Part shown: positions 9,038-18,409 of the stretch, one piece after another | Position numbering within the stretch: position 1 is the stretch's first letter | Layout: every line of letters begins with the position of its first letter | Source: Agaribacillus sp965228415 | GTDB taxonomy: Bacteria; Bacteroidota; Bacteroidia; Cytophagales; Cyclobacteriaceae | Direction of reading: 5' to 3' | DNA: 64,000 bases | Assembly (NCBI GenBank): GCA_965228415.1 | Contig: OZ245814.1 | Coordinates: forward strand, 7,006,001 to 7,070,000 | The notes under the pieces: generated by a model | The model's database searches: none | Seen by the model: the letters and a program-made list of their open reading frames with translations, nothing else | Told to the model about the DNA's origin: nothing | Program-made: the position numbers and the translations under genes

Positions 9038-10048
9038 ATGATAAATACTGGTGTAATTGGCTACGGTTATTGGGGGCCAAATATTGTTAGAAATTTTGTT
9101 TCAAATGAAAATTTAAATGTTGTAAAAGTTTCGGATATGGCTGCTGACCGGCTGAAGCTGTTAAGTGCCAACTACCCGAATATCAAGGCCGAGACAGAGG
9201 CTGAAAGTATTCTGAATGACCCCAATATCGAATTGGTAGCCATTATTACTTCCACATCTACGCACTATAAACTGGCAAAGCAGGCATTGCTAAATGGGAA
9301 GCACGTCTTTGTCGAAAAACCATTTACAGCAACCGTGGCCGAAGCGGAGGAGTTAATTGACATTGCAGAAAAAAAAGGTTTGCTGATAATGGTGGATCAT
9401 ACCTTTTTATTTACAGGGGCCGTGAGGAAAATGAAGGAGCTGGTGGAAAGTGGAGAACTGGGCAGTTTATATTACTACGATTCAGTGCGGGTAAACCTCG
9501 GTTTATTTCAATATGATGCTAATGTTATATGGGATCTGGCACCGCACGATCTGTCTATTATGAATTTCCTCAATAAAGATATCAAGCCCGTCTCCGTCAA
9601 TGCGGTGGGGTCCGACCACATTGGTAAGGGATTTGAGGATGTTGCTTATCTTACTGTGAAATGCGAAAACAATTTTATTGGTCATTTTCATGCCAACTGG
9701 CTGTCTCCTGTTAAGGTGCGTAAAACCCTGGTAGCCGGAGATAAAAAAATGTTAGTTTGGGATGACCTTGAGGCCGATGAGAAAATTAAAATCTATAATA
9801 AACGCGTGGAAGAGGTGCAGGAAAAAAGCGAATTTTATAAGTTGCAGGTAAAGTATCATTCAGGAGATATTCTGGTGCCGGTGGTGGAAATGACAGAGGC
9901 CTTGAAACTTGAAGCAGCGCACCTGGTAGATTGCATCCAAAACAAAACGAAACCAATTAATGGCGGTTTGGAGGGACTGCAAGTAGTTAAAATACTGGAA
10001 GCTTCTGATATTTCGCTTAGAAATGGCGGGAAAGAGGTAAAACTTTAA
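9038..10048 (+). CDS. Gfo/Idh/MocA family sugar dehydrogenase (WlbA-like)
   Basis: This 336-residue NAD(P)-dependent oxidoreductase has the Rossmann motif VIGYGYWGPNIVRNF at its N-terminus, the EKPF catalytic-lysine motif (KHVFVEKPFT near residue 95) and WDLAPHDLSIM, typical of Gfo/Idh/MocA enzymes acting on nucleotide sugars. WlbA/WbpB members oxidise C3 of UDP-GlcNAcA before transamination. The acyltransferase gene begins 11 bases downstream, as in wlb-type clusters. No aminotransferase sits here, but one lies at 33113-34216. The family is certain; the exact sugar is inferred. Confidence 0.87.
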   Translation: MINTGVIGYGYWGPNIVRNFVSNENLNVVKVSDMAADRLKLLSANYPNIKAETEAESILNDPNIELVAIITSTSTHYKLAKQALLNGKHVFVEKPFTATVAEAEELIDIAEKKGLLIMVDHTFLFTGAVRKMKELVESGELGSLYYYDSVRVNLGLFQYDANVIWDLAPHDLSIMNFLNKDIKPVSVNAVGSDHIGKGFEDVAYLTVKCENNFIGHFHANWLSPVKVRKTLVAGDKKMLVWDDLEADEKIKIYNKRVEEVQEKSEFYKLQVKYHSGDILVPVVEMTEALKLEAAHLVDCIQNKTKPINGGLEGLQVVKILEASDISLRNGGKEVKL

Positions 10049-10059
10049 ATTGTGAAAAT

Positions 10060-10530
10060 ATGCAGTATTGTTTGATTTCGGATGATGTTAAGCTTGGTGA
10101 AGATGTTCGGATATATTCTTTTGTCAACCTGTATGGCTGCGAGATAGATGACCGCTCCAAGATAGGAACCTTTGTGGAGATTCAAAAAGGAGCGAGGATC
10201 GGAAAAGATTGCAAGGTATCATCTCATACGTTTATTTGTGAAGGTGTTACTGTTGAGGATAGGGTGTTCATTGGTCATAATGTGACTTTTACCAATGACA
10301 AATACCCCCGGTCAACAAACCCTGACGGTAGTATGCAAACGGAAGAAGACTGGGCTTGTGAGCCTACACTGGTCAAAGAGGGCGCTTCAATTGGCTCCAG
10401 TGTTACAATCCTTTGTGGCGTAACCATTGGCAAAAATGCGATTATAGGCTGTGGGGCAGTAGTAACCAAAGACGTTCCTGATAATGCCGTGGTAGCAGGA
10501 GTACCGGCTAAATTCATGAGAAAGGTTTAA
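10060..10530 (+). CDS. Left-handed beta-helix N-acyltransferase (WlbB/WbpD-like)
   Basis: This 156-residue hexapeptide-repeat acyltransferase probably N-acetylates a 3-amino-3-deoxy nucleotide sugar with acetyl-CoA. Repeated [LIV]-G-x-x units are visible across the protein (KIGTFVEIQKGARIGKD, VFIGHNVTFTND, SIGSSVTILCGVTIGKN), and the C-terminal AVVAGVPAKFMRKV is typical of the family. It follows the dehydrogenase closely and is terminated by a strong hairpin 31 bases after the stop. It is clearly paralogous to 32625-33116. Confidence 0.87.
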   Translation: MQYCLISDDVKLGEDVRIYSFVNLYGCEIDDRSKIGTFVEIQKGARIGKDCKVSSHTFICEGVTVEDRVFIGHNVTFTNDKYPRSTNPDGSMQTEEDWACEPTLVKEGASIGSSVTILCGVTIGKNAIIGCGAVVTKDVPDNAVVAGVPAKFMRKV

Positions 10531-10560
10531 AAAAATCAAAGACTTCTCGAAAAAACAGAA

Positions 10561-10591
10561 AAAAAACCATTCCAATCGGAATGGTTTTTTT
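10561..10591. terminator. Bidirectional intrinsic terminator
   Basis: A perfect inverted repeat, AAAAAACCATTCC / GGAATGGTTTTTT, with a 4-base AATC loop lies between the convergent acyltransferase and SGNH lipoprotein genes. A-tract and T-tract on opposite sides let it terminate transcription from both strands. Confidence 0.92.
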
Positions 10592-10613
10592 GGACTTATG
10601 GTGTTAAATATTA

Positions 10614-12227
10614 TTATTGCGCCGCCAGTACAGTTCTGAATGGAACAATATCAATTTTGGGAATCTCGGCGCCAAATGACGCATTGATCACTCCGATAAT
10701 TTCATTGGCCAGTATGGCTTGTCCCTTGGGGTTGGGATGCACGGCATCGGTCGAAAATATGCCATTAGGTGTAAAATCAGGCCTATAGTTAAATCCGTCA
10801 ATTTCTGCTCCAATAACGCCATCACTTATTCCAAAAATATCCAAAAACACACCGGTGGGTGAATTAGTATCGTAAAGTGCTACCCGGTCACTGTTAGTGG
10901 CAGCCATTGTTCCAATGGTCGTGTTGAAGTCCACGGACCTTTGATTAATGGCTGTTTGTTCTTCGGGGGTTAAAATGTATTCATCGCCAAAAGGCACGCT
11001 GATGCCATTGAGGGCCGTACCCGGTGCGCCGGGGTTCAAATCTTCTCCAATCACTGCAGCGGCATTCAGCAACACCAGATCAGTGGAGGTAGTGGGCCTG
11101 GCTTGAACGAATGGTTCCAGGGCCGCTCTTTGCTCCGGGGTGATAGCACCACCCCCGACAAGAAGATCGAACTTGTCGCCCAGGTCTTCCAGGTCTTTAT
11201 CAAAGATCAAAAGCGGATTAGCACCTGCCGCGTAGGTGACTTTTCTCTTGCCGGCCTCGTCGGCTGTTATTTGTCCGATACCGGTTAACCCATCCAGCGC
11301 AGCGTTAAAGCCAGCAAATGCAGCGTTCAAGGTGGTCGCTGTAGCCTCATCCAGGGGAACAGGGTTGTAAGGCACGGCTCTGAAAACAGGCAAAGCCAAT
11401 ATGGGAGGAATATTGATAATGACCCCTTTGGCAGTAGTATTGGTTAATAAAGATTCCAGGGCAGTGTTATATTGAAAATCAAAATCTCCAGCATCTGTGA
11501 AAATGGCTTCATTGGTGGCTCCCGACAGTGCATATCCCAGTAAGTCATTGTTACCTATCCACAAGGTAAAAAATGAGGGTTGAGCAGCAATAGCGTCGCC
11601 AATGATTGTTGATCCGGTAGCACCGTCCGGGCTGGGACTAGAGGCAAACCGAAAGTAGTAAGGATTGTAGGCGGGATTAAGGTCGGAGTTAGGCCCACCG
11701 GTAGCAGGTGTTAACAACTGGCCCAATAATATTCCCGGTGCACCAAAATTGTTGATTGAAGGGCCGGAATAAGGAGTTAGGAAAGCGGTCAGATCATCAG
11801 CCGTAGCCTGAGAAGTTACCGGCCCCGGTATGGTTAAGTCCAGTTCAAATCTCCCCAAAAAGGCGCCTGTCTGAGGGTCTGGATTGTCTACTATGGTATT
11901 GAATCCCAATACGGAATTAATAGCAGGCTGATTAAAATCTCCTCCTCCTACACCGGAAATCCGGAATTGTGTAGCAAGCAGGTTTGGAAAGGAATGGGCC
12001 TGCCCATCATCATATAGGGCGCCATCCATATAGCCGGCAGTGATAGAATTTCCAATAGCGATGTATTTGCTAAAATCAGCTGAACCGGGTGTGCCTGTCG
12101 GATCCGGTGGTGTAATAAGTGGATTGTCAGTTTTTCTTTGATCTATCAGGTCATCCTCCATATCGCAGGCCGCAAAAACAAGTACAAAGGCCAGCAAACC
12201 AAATAGTAGATTATATGTCTGTTTCAT
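10614..12227 (-). CDS. SGNH/GDSL-hydrolase family outer-membrane lipoprotein
   Basis: This 537-residue lipoprotein has a signal peptide with lipobox FAAC, lipidated Cys about residue 20. The SGNH hydrolase blocks are present: block I as AIGNSITAGY (Ser nucleophile, GNS variant of GDS), block III as WIGNNDLLGY, and block V as DAVHPNPKGQAI with the Asp-His pair. It is predicted to be an esterase/lipase at the outer membrane, possibly surface-exposed. It lies 18 bases downstream of a TonB-dependent receptor on the same strand, so the pair may take up a lipid or acylated substrate. The substrate is inferred, not known. Confidence 0.86.
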   Translation of the reverse strand: MKQTYNLLFGLLAFVLVFAACDMEDDLIDQRKTDNPLITPPDPTGTPGSADFSKYIAIGNSITAGYMDGALYDDGQAHSFPNLLATQFRISGVGGGDFNQPAINSVLGFNTIVDNPDPQTGAFLGRFELDLTIPGPVTSQATADDLTAFLTPYSGPSINNFGAPGILLGQLLTPATGGPNSDLNPAYNPYYFRFASSPSPDGATGSTIIGDAIAAQPSFFTLWIGNNDLLGYALSGATNEAIFTDAGDFDFQYNTALESLLTNTTAKGVIINIPPILALPVFRAVPYNPVPLDEATATTLNAAFAGFNAALDGLTGIGQITADEAGKRKVTYAAGANPLLIFDKDLEDLGDKFDLLVGGGAITPEQRAALEPFVQARPTTSTDLVLLNAAAVIGEDLNPGAPGTALNGISVPFGDEYILTPEEQTAINQRSVDFNTTIGTMAATNSDRVALYDTNSPTGVFLDIFGISDGVIGAEIDGFNYRPDFTPNGIFSTDAVHPNPKGQAILANEIIGVINASFGAEIPKIDIVPFRTVLAAQ

Positions 12228-12245
12228 TTTAATTCAGCAATTTTA

Positions 12246-14993
12246 TTAATTGAAAAATTCGTCAAAGGTGAGTGATATATAGTACAGTCCTCCAATTCTC
12301 GGATTACCAAATGAGGTGGTGTATCTTTCATTAAAGATGTTTGAACCACCTAATTTGATGACTGATTTAATACTGGGAACCTTGTAACTTATCTGGGCAT
12401 CTACAGTTCCAAATGCAGGAACAACGCCTTCGCCAAATGATGATTCCCATATGAAGGCATCCTGCCACCTGTACACAAGATTGAAGCCCAGCTTGTCAGT
12501 CACCTTCCGGTTAGACAGCTTTATGTTGTAGCGGTATTCAGGGGTATTAAAAAAGGTATTCAATCCCTGGGCCAACAATTCTTCCTGATCGATTAACTCG
12601 TTGTAGGCAATATTACCGCCGACGACATAACCCTTCGGCAAAGAATACTCCGCGCCCAATGCCCAGCCCTGGGATTGTACATCACCGTCATAGTTTACAT
12701 CAAATCCGTACCGCTGCAGGGCGACAGAGCCATTAACAATATCACCCTGGCTGGATCCTGACGGTGCCTGGGTAAAGTCGATTTCCGTGATGAAATCCTT
12801 GAAGGTACTGAAATAATAATAGGCATCGATTAATAATTTATTTTGAATCAAGCCTTTATAGCCCACTTCGAAGGTATTTACTTTCTCGGTCTCAAAATCT
12901 TCAAAAGTTACCAGTTCCAGGTCACTGGTATTTCCGGATTGCTGGGCGACGGCAACGCTGGAGGTCAGGTAAACCGGATTGGTTTCAAATTGAAATCTGT
13001 CTACCAGGCTGCGGTTACTACCAACCAATCTCCGGGTAACCACATCTAAATCAATAAACTGGTCCTGCGTGGTGGGTATTCTAAAGCCCCGTTGAAAGGA
13101 GCCCCGGATATTATGGTTACGATTTTCCCCGGCGCTATATACACCCGATATTCTGGGGGAGAACTGACCGTCAAAGAATTCATTTTTGTCATAGCGGATG
13201 GAGGCGGTGACGTCTAGTCTTTCGTCCAAAAGCCTTTTAATTATCTGAGCATAGGCCCCCCATTCATTGATGTCAAATTCGTCACCGTTGTCTTGTAAAG
13301 CAAACAAAGTACCTTCAGACTCCAAAGCGTATTTTCTATAATTGGCGCCAACGATTATTTCGGCAAAATCTATTTCATTGGAAAAATTGTACATGCCTTC
13401 GTAGTGAAACAGGTCGGTTCTATCCAGGAATTTCGCTCCTCCCCGTGATATCGGGACGGTTCTTAACGAGTCGTATAACTGTTGATATCTTCCATTTGCC
13501 AGATTCTGAGCCCTTAAGCCGTCGCTGGCAATTCTTGCTGCGTCATGGGCGGCGTCAACGCTTGCGCCTCCCAGTCGGGCTGCACCAAAGGCTCCCACAT
13601 AGGTTGGAATGGTGGTTTGTACATTAATAAGTGAAGCGAGCGTATTGGCGGCAAAAGTGTCCCCGGAATTTTCCTGTGTGGTATAGCCGCGTAAAAAGAA
13701 GTTGCTTCCCCTAAGCTCAAGTTTGGCGGTCCAGATCACGAAGTCGTCTAAAACAAACCGGTCATTGGCGGTATATACGGTGCTCCCCCGCCCATAATTA
13801 AATTGTCCGAATGCCTCGATTTGATCATTGATACGATAGTGTAGCGCTGTACCAAGCTTAATACTTTCGGTAGTGTTATCTACAAATTCAGATTCTGTAT
13901 ATCCTGTTGGTGTAAAATTGCCGGAAGCATTGGTGGGCAACAGCGCGGCGGCAGCCGAGCCTTGTCCCAGTATGCCGACATTGAGTAACGGGTCGCCGTA
14001 GACATTTACACCATCATAGGTTCTGGAGGGCCGGTTGTTAGGATCAATATTTTCAGGGCTTCTTTCAACAATATCACCCTGATCTCTGTAATCCACGCCT
14101 CTCCAATCATTGGCTCTCAGATAACTCCCGGTGATTTTAAAAGCGAATTTATTGTTAAATGCTTTGGCATACCTCAGGGCATAGTCATGGTAAATAGACA
14201 TGTCGTCGTCTTCCTCATCTACATGGTTTAGCCCGACCTTGGTGCTTACGCTAAGGCCTTGGTAATCAAAAGGGCTTTTGCTGTTCATTAATATGATTCC
14301 CTGTATAGCATTTGGCCCATAAAGTGCGGAGGCGGCGCCTGGTAAAATTTCAACACTTTCCAGGTCCAGATCGTTAATACCAACGATATTGCCCACCGGG
14401 AAGTTAAGACCCGGGGCCTGGTTATCGATGCCATCTATCAACTGAACGGTCCTTGTATTTCCATTGGCACCAAAACCCCGTGGATTAATGGAAGTAAAGG
14501 TCATACTCTGTGTACTGACATCGATTCCTTTCAGCGTTTTTATTTGGTCATAAAAACTTGGGGAAGCGGATTCTCTGATTGCTCTGATATCCAGCCTTTC
14601 TACCGATACCGGCGATTCAAGGATACTTTCTTCTACTCTGGAGGCGGATACGACAATTTCCTGGCCAAGAATGGTTTGCTCTTCCATCCCTATTTCCAAC
14701 CCTTCCATCTGGCTATCGGTAATTTCAAGCTCTTGTGAAACGTAACCCACTATAGATATTTGTATGGTTAAAGGCGGTGCCTGGCTCACGTTAAGATTGA
14801 AACTGCCACTGGCGTTGGAAATGGTTCCTAAAACGGTTCCTTTAACTAAAATATTGACACCCACCAACGGATCATTGGTCTGGGAGTCATAAACTTTTCC
14901 TGAAATAGTGGTTGTCTGTCCGAAGCTTTGGTTACCAAAAATGGGGAATAGCCCTATCATTGATAGTACTGATAAGGTAATAACTTTCTTCAT
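12246..14993 (-). CDS. TonB-dependent outer-membrane receptor with carboxypeptidase-like N-terminal domain
   Basis: This 915-residue receptor is presumably energised by TonB-ExbBD. After a signal peptide comes a CarboxypepD_reg-like beta domain (SGKVYDSQTNDPLVGVNILVKGT, residues about 30-110), then the plug (RVEESILESPVSVERLD, LYGPNAIQGIILMNSKSP) and a long barrel ending in LTFDEFFN. The N-terminal extension is typical of Bacteroidota SusC-like receptors, but no SusD follows; the partner is the SGNH lipoprotein. The 263-base A+T-rich spacer upstream must carry the promoter, though I could find only an imperfect -7 motif. Confidence 0.92.
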   Translation of the reverse strand: MKKVITLSVLSMIGLFPIFGNQSFGQTTTISGKVYDSQTNDPLVGVNILVKGTVLGTISNASGSFNLNVSQAPPLTIQISIVGYVSQELEITDSQMEGLEIGMEEQTILGQEIVVSASRVEESILESPVSVERLDIRAIRESASPSFYDQIKTLKGIDVSTQSMTFTSINPRGFGANGNTRTVQLIDGIDNQAPGLNFPVGNIVGINDLDLESVEILPGAASALYGPNAIQGIILMNSKSPFDYQGLSVSTKVGLNHVDEEDDDMSIYHDYALRYAKAFNNKFAFKITGSYLRANDWRGVDYRDQGDIVERSPENIDPNNRPSRTYDGVNVYGDPLLNVGILGQGSAAAALLPTNASGNFTPTGYTESEFVDNTTESIKLGTALHYRINDQIEAFGQFNYGRGSTVYTANDRFVLDDFVIWTAKLELRGSNFFLRGYTTQENSGDTFAANTLASLINVQTTIPTYVGAFGAARLGGASVDAAHDAARIASDGLRAQNLANGRYQQLYDSLRTVPISRGGAKFLDRTDLFHYEGMYNFSNEIDFAEIIVGANYRKYALESEGTLFALQDNGDEFDINEWGAYAQIIKRLLDERLDVTASIRYDKNEFFDGQFSPRISGVYSAGENRNHNIRGSFQRGFRIPTTQDQFIDLDVVTRRLVGSNRSLVDRFQFETNPVYLTSSVAVAQQSGNTSDLELVTFEDFETEKVNTFEVGYKGLIQNKLLIDAYYYFSTFKDFITEIDFTQAPSGSSQGDIVNGSVALQRYGFDVNYDGDVQSQGWALGAEYSLPKGYVVGGNIAYNELIDQEELLAQGLNTFFNTPEYRYNIKLSNRKVTDKLGFNLVYRWQDAFIWESSFGEGVVPAFGTVDAQISYKVPSIKSVIKLGGSNIFNERYTTSFGNPRIGGLYYISLTFDEFFN

Positions 14994-15256
14994 GTTTCTG
15001 CACGTTTAGAATTTTAGCTGTTGATGTTAATATCTATGAGATAATGATTCTAAACATACAAATATTAATTTAAAAATAGTAGGTATGCATACAATATTTT
15101 GAGAAGCTGAAGGTCAGGATTTAAAGTATAATTTTGATTATTGTTAAAATTTAAGGTATTATTTTAAAAATAATGTATTTTATATCCTGTTATTGGGGAT
15201 TTTTTGCAAAAAAGTTAATCTGTTTTTTGCAAGCAATTATGAGGATTAGGGCACAA

Positions 15257-15589
15257 TTACTCCGGATTTTTTTCCAGGTAAGCCACTAATTTTTCACATA
15301 AATCATTCATTTCAGATGCCATAAATTCGTCGCCGGTGGCTTTTAGAATGTTTTGTGCCAGCCCTCCTAACGAGTCGATATAAAATCTTTTCATCTCAAA
15401 TACAGGCATTTCTTTAGTCCATAGATCAATCCTTAAAGTGTTTTTATTTTCATGATCCCAAAGTGAAATATTGATGGCCTTGGTCTCGGCCAGTTCGTTT
15501 CCACTTTTTTCGGTAGCGTCCCAGGTAATCTTCTCCGGAACTCTCTCATCATCCAATTCGATGGTAAATTTTATTTCTGAACTTTTCAT
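15257..15589 (-). CDS. gldC: Gliding motility-associated protein GldC
   Basis: This 110-residue protein starts MKSSEIKFTIELDDERVPEKI and contains KAINISLWDHENKNTLRIDLWTKEMPVFEMKRFY, which I recognise as GldC, a small soluble protein linked to the Bacteroidota gliding/type IX secretion apparatus. It has no signal peptide, so it is probably cytoplasmic. GldC homologues also occur in non-gliding relatives, so it supports but does not prove motility. It is upstream of the receptor operon and downstream of ribF on the same strand. Confidence 0.85.
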   Translation of the reverse strand: MKSSEIKFTIELDDERVPEKITWDATEKSGNELAETKAINISLWDHENKNTLRIDLWTKEMPVFEMKRFYIDSLGGLAQNILKATGDEFMASEMNDLCEKLVAYLEKNPE

Positions 15590-15672
15590 GGTGCGAAATT
15601 ATTAATAACCGGTTAGAAGAAGTAACAATTCGTGGTGGAAATTAAAAATTATACGGATGGCAGCAATGGAAC

Positions 15673-16605
15673 TCAGGTACTTAAAATTTGTAATGCCTTG
15701 TCCCTGTCCTTCGATAGCTGTATTTGGAGTTCTTGCAAATTGTCAAATTTCTTTTCTTCCCGGATTTGAGCAATTAGTTGAATTTTCAGGGTTTGTTGAT
15801 ATATTTCCTTATCAAAATTAAAAATATGGACTTCAATGGTCCTCTTTTTTCCATCTACCGTTGGGCGGAAGCCTATGTTCATCATACCCTGATTTTTGAC
15901 GCCATGGTGATCAACATAGACCGCATAAGTGCCGTCCGAGGGGATTAGCTTCAAAGGATCGTGAATTTGTATATTGGCGGTTGGAAATCCGATTTCACGG
16001 CCCAGTTGGTTCCCCTTGACTACTTGGCCCGTAAGGTCATATGGCCTTCCTAAATACAGATTTGCATGACTGATATCGCCTTGTGCCAAAGCGTTTCTTA
16101 TGGTGGTGGAGCTGATGGCCACATGATCTAAATCCTGCTTTGAGATTTCCTCTACCTCAAAGCCATAAAATTTGGCATTTTTTGCCAGGTAATCGAAACT
16201 ACCCTCTCTGTTTTTCCCAAACCGGTGGTTGTAACCAATGACCAGCTTTTTGGTTTTAATCCGTTTTACCAGATATTTTTCTACAAATTCTGCTGAAGAT
16301 AACTCGGAGAACTCGGCCGTAAAAGGTATTTTAACCAGGTGATCAATGCCAAATTTTTCCAAAAGCGCGGCTTTTTCATCGAAAGATGATAGTAGCCTTA
16401 TCTGATGATTTTTGCCTGATGACAAGACGATTCTTGGATGCGGCCAGAAGGTGATCAGTACCGTTTCCCCGTTCGCATTACCGGCAATTTCTTTAATCCT
16501 GGAAAGAATTTTTTGATGTCCTATATGAACGCCATCAAAAGTACCGCTGGTAACCACTGGGTACTTTAGATCCGGAAAATTGTCAACGCCACTATAAATA
16601 TTCAT
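15673..16605 (-). CDS. ribF: Bifunctional riboflavin kinase / FAD synthetase
   Basis: RibF phosphorylates riboflavin to FMN and adenylylates FMN to FAD in the cytoplasm. The N-terminal nucleotidyltransferase half shows GTFDGVHIGHQKIL, TFWPHPR and VIGYNHRFGKNREGSF. The C-terminal kinase half shows YLGRPYDLTGQVVKGNQLGREIGFPTANI. I chose the ATG at 16605 (MNIYSGVDNF, 310 residues) over the TTG 42 bases upstream because family similarity begins right there. It follows truB in the conserved ftsX-uppP-truB-ribF run. Confidence 0.95.
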   Translation of the reverse strand: MNIYSGVDNFPDLKYPVVTSGTFDGVHIGHQKILSRIKEIAGNANGETVLITFWPHPRIVLSSGKNHQIRLLSSFDEKAALLEKFGIDHLVKIPFTAEFSELSSAEFVEKYLVKRIKTKKLVIGYNHRFGKNREGSFDYLAKNAKFYGFEVEEISKQDLDHVAISSTTIRNALAQGDISHANLYLGRPYDLTGQVVKGNQLGREIGFPTANIQIHDPLKLIPSDGTYAVYVDHHGVKNQGMMNIGFRPTVDGKKRTIEVHIFNFDKEIYQQTLKIQLIAQIREEKKFDNLQELQIQLSKDRDKALQILST

Positions 16606-16707
16606 CAAAATGCCATTTTGTTTTGTCCAGCGAGATGAGCTCTGCAATGATAAATATTATTTCTGATCTTTAACGCAATCGGTTTATTAACTTTTAGTTT
16701 TTAAAAA

Positions 16708-17409
16708 TTATTTGCTTGTTGCCGTTCCTTGTTTATCGCCAAAATTCCCGATCAGGTCGTTTAGTTTAAATGCATTACTTAAACTGTAATTGCCAATTCT
16801 TGTTCTGGTCAGTGCTTTAAGATAGGCCCCGGTATTCAATTCATTTCCAAAATCTCTGACCAGGCTTCTGATGTAGGTACCCTTGGAGCAAATTATTTTG
16901 AAATGCACTTCGGGAAATTGAATTTTTGTGATAATAAACGCCTTTATTTCTACATTTCTTGCTTTTATCTCTACTGGTATACCCTTTCTTGCTTTTTTAT
17001 AGACCCTTTCACCGTTAACTTTAATGGCAGAGTGTTGGGGAGGGATTTGGCTGATTTCTCCTTTAAATTTTTTAGTAGCTTCCATCACATCCGTTTCGGT
17101 GAGATGAGAAATATCGGTTTCGCTGTCAAATGAGGTTTCAAGATCTATTGAGGGTGTGGTTTTGCCCAGCACCAATACACCTTCATACTCCTTTTCCTGT
17201 TGTTGAAAACTGTCAATTTTTTTGGTAAGCTTTCCGGTGCACATGATGAGCAGTCCCGTAGCTAGTGGATCCAAAGTACCCGCATGTCCGATTTTTTTGA
17301 TTTTCAGCGCAAACTTAAGCTTTTTAACCACATCAAATGAAGTCCACTGATACGGCTTATCGATTAGTAATACTTCTCCTTCATTAAAATCGAAAGTAGT
17401 TTTGCTCAT
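16708..17409 (-). CDS. truB: tRNA pseudouridine(55) synthase TruB
   Basis: TruB makes pseudouridine at position 55 in the T-loop of tRNAs. LLIDKPYQWTSFDVVKKLK, the catalytic-Asp motif HAGTLDPLATGLL, and CSKGTYIRSLVRDFG are all present. The start at ATG 17409 (MSKTTFDF, 233 residues) overlaps the uppP stop as ATGA, which supports it over the longer frame starting at 17451. The chain lacks a long C-terminal PUA domain, as expected for a short TruB. Confidence 0.95.
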   Translation of the reverse strand: MSKTTFDFNEGEVLLIDKPYQWTSFDVVKKLKFALKIKKIGHAGTLDPLATGLLIMCTGKLTKKIDSFQQQEKEYEGVLVLGKTTPSIDLETSFDSETDISHLTETDVMEATKKFKGEISQIPPQHSAIKVNGERVYKKARKGIPVEIKARNVEIKAFIITKIQFPEVHFKIICSKGTYIRSLVRDFGNELNTGAYLKALTRTRIGNYSLSNAFKLNDLIGNFGDKQGTATSK

Positions 17410-18191
17410 TGCAGGCTTACGTAGATAGCTATCATGCCAACTATAAAACAATAAATAGCAAAATAAATCAATTTGCCTTTTTTTACAATATTGACCATCC
17501 AGCTACAGGCCAGCAGGCCGGCAAAAAAGGCGGCAAGAAATCCGACAAGTAATGGTAAAAAGCCAATTCCTTCATTTGTAAGATTACCAAAAAGTATATC
17601 CTTTAAATTGGCGCCAATAATGGGAATCAATACCATTAAGAACGAAAATTTGGTGGCAACATCTTTTTTTACCCTTAGCAAAAGCGCTGTGGCAATGGTT
17701 GAACCTGACCGGGAAATTCCAGGAAGCAGCGCAAAAGCCTGAGCCAGCCCCACAATGAAAGCATTTTTGAAAGTAATTTCCTGGTCGTGATCCCTGGAGA
17801 AATAGGTAAATATCAACATGCCACCGGTAACCAATAACATATTTCCTACCAGGAATATATTTCCAAAGAAGAAACCCTCTATTTCTTCCTGAAAGAGTAG
17901 TCCGATAATAACTACCGGTATCATAGAAATGAAGATTTTCGCTAAGTATTGAGTGGATTCGTTCCATTGACGCTCCCGCAGATCTTCAAAGATTTCCAAA
18001 ATATCTTTGCGGAAAACTACAATGGTGCTCAAAACAGTGCCACCATGGACGACTACCGTAAAAGTAAGATCTTTTCTAGCTTCTATGCCCAAAAGGGCTT
18101 TCCCCAACTCAATGTGACCACTACTACTAATAGGCAAAAATTCTGTTAACCCCTGGACTATACCAAGAATGATCGCCTGAATTATGTTCAT
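17406..18191 (-). CDS. uppP: Undecaprenyl-diphosphatase UppP (BacA)
   Basis: This 261-residue integral membrane phosphatase converts undecaprenyl diphosphate to the monophosphate, regenerating the lipid carrier for peptidoglycan and polysaccharide synthesis. The two active-site signatures are clear: GLTEFLPISSSGHIELG near the N-terminus and PGISRSGSTIATALLL in the second half. About seven membrane segments are visible. The start codon overlaps the DUF3098 stop by four bases and its stop overlaps the truB start, consistent with translational coupling. Confidence 0.96.
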   Translation of the reverse strand: MNIIQAIILGIVQGLTEFLPISSSGHIELGKALLGIEARKDLTFTVVVHGGTVLSTIVVFRKDILEIFEDLRERQWNESTQYLAKIFISMIPVVIIGLLFQEEIEGFFFGNIFLVGNMLLVTGGMLIFTYFSRDHDQEITFKNAFIVGLAQAFALLPGISRSGSTIATALLLRVKKDVATKFSFLMVLIPIIGANLKDILFGNLTNEGIGFLPLLVGFLAAFFAGLLACSWMVNIVKKGKLIYFAIYCFIVGMIAIYVSLQ

Positions 18192-18403
18192 TTAGTTTCT
18201 TTTGATTTTGCGAAAATGGCAAAAAATTGGATAATAAATCCTGCCATAACCACGATCGGACCAACGGTAAGACCCAACAGACCAAACCCGTATTGCTCCT
18301 TATCCATGGTCATTAAAGTAAACCCGAGGATCAATACAACTATTCCTATAAGCATAAGTCTGTAGTTCTTTTTACCGAAAGCCAATTTTTTGTTATTATC
18401 CAT
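18188..18403 (-). CDS. DUF3098 small membrane protein
   Basis: This 71-residue protein has two hydrophobic segments (LMLIGIVVLILGFTLM and VGPIVVMAGFIIQFFAIF) joined by a short loop, matching the DUF3098 family found almost only in Bacteroidota. It sits between ftsX and uppP, 6 bases after the former and overlapping the latter by 4 bases, which is the usual context. Its role is unknown; the context suggests cell-envelope or division work. Confidence 0.85.
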   Translation of the reverse strand: MDNNKKLAFGKKNYRLMLIGIVVLILGFTLMTMDKEQYGFGLLGLTVGPIVVMAGFIIQFFAIFAKSKETK

Positions 18404-18409
18404 CTTATC

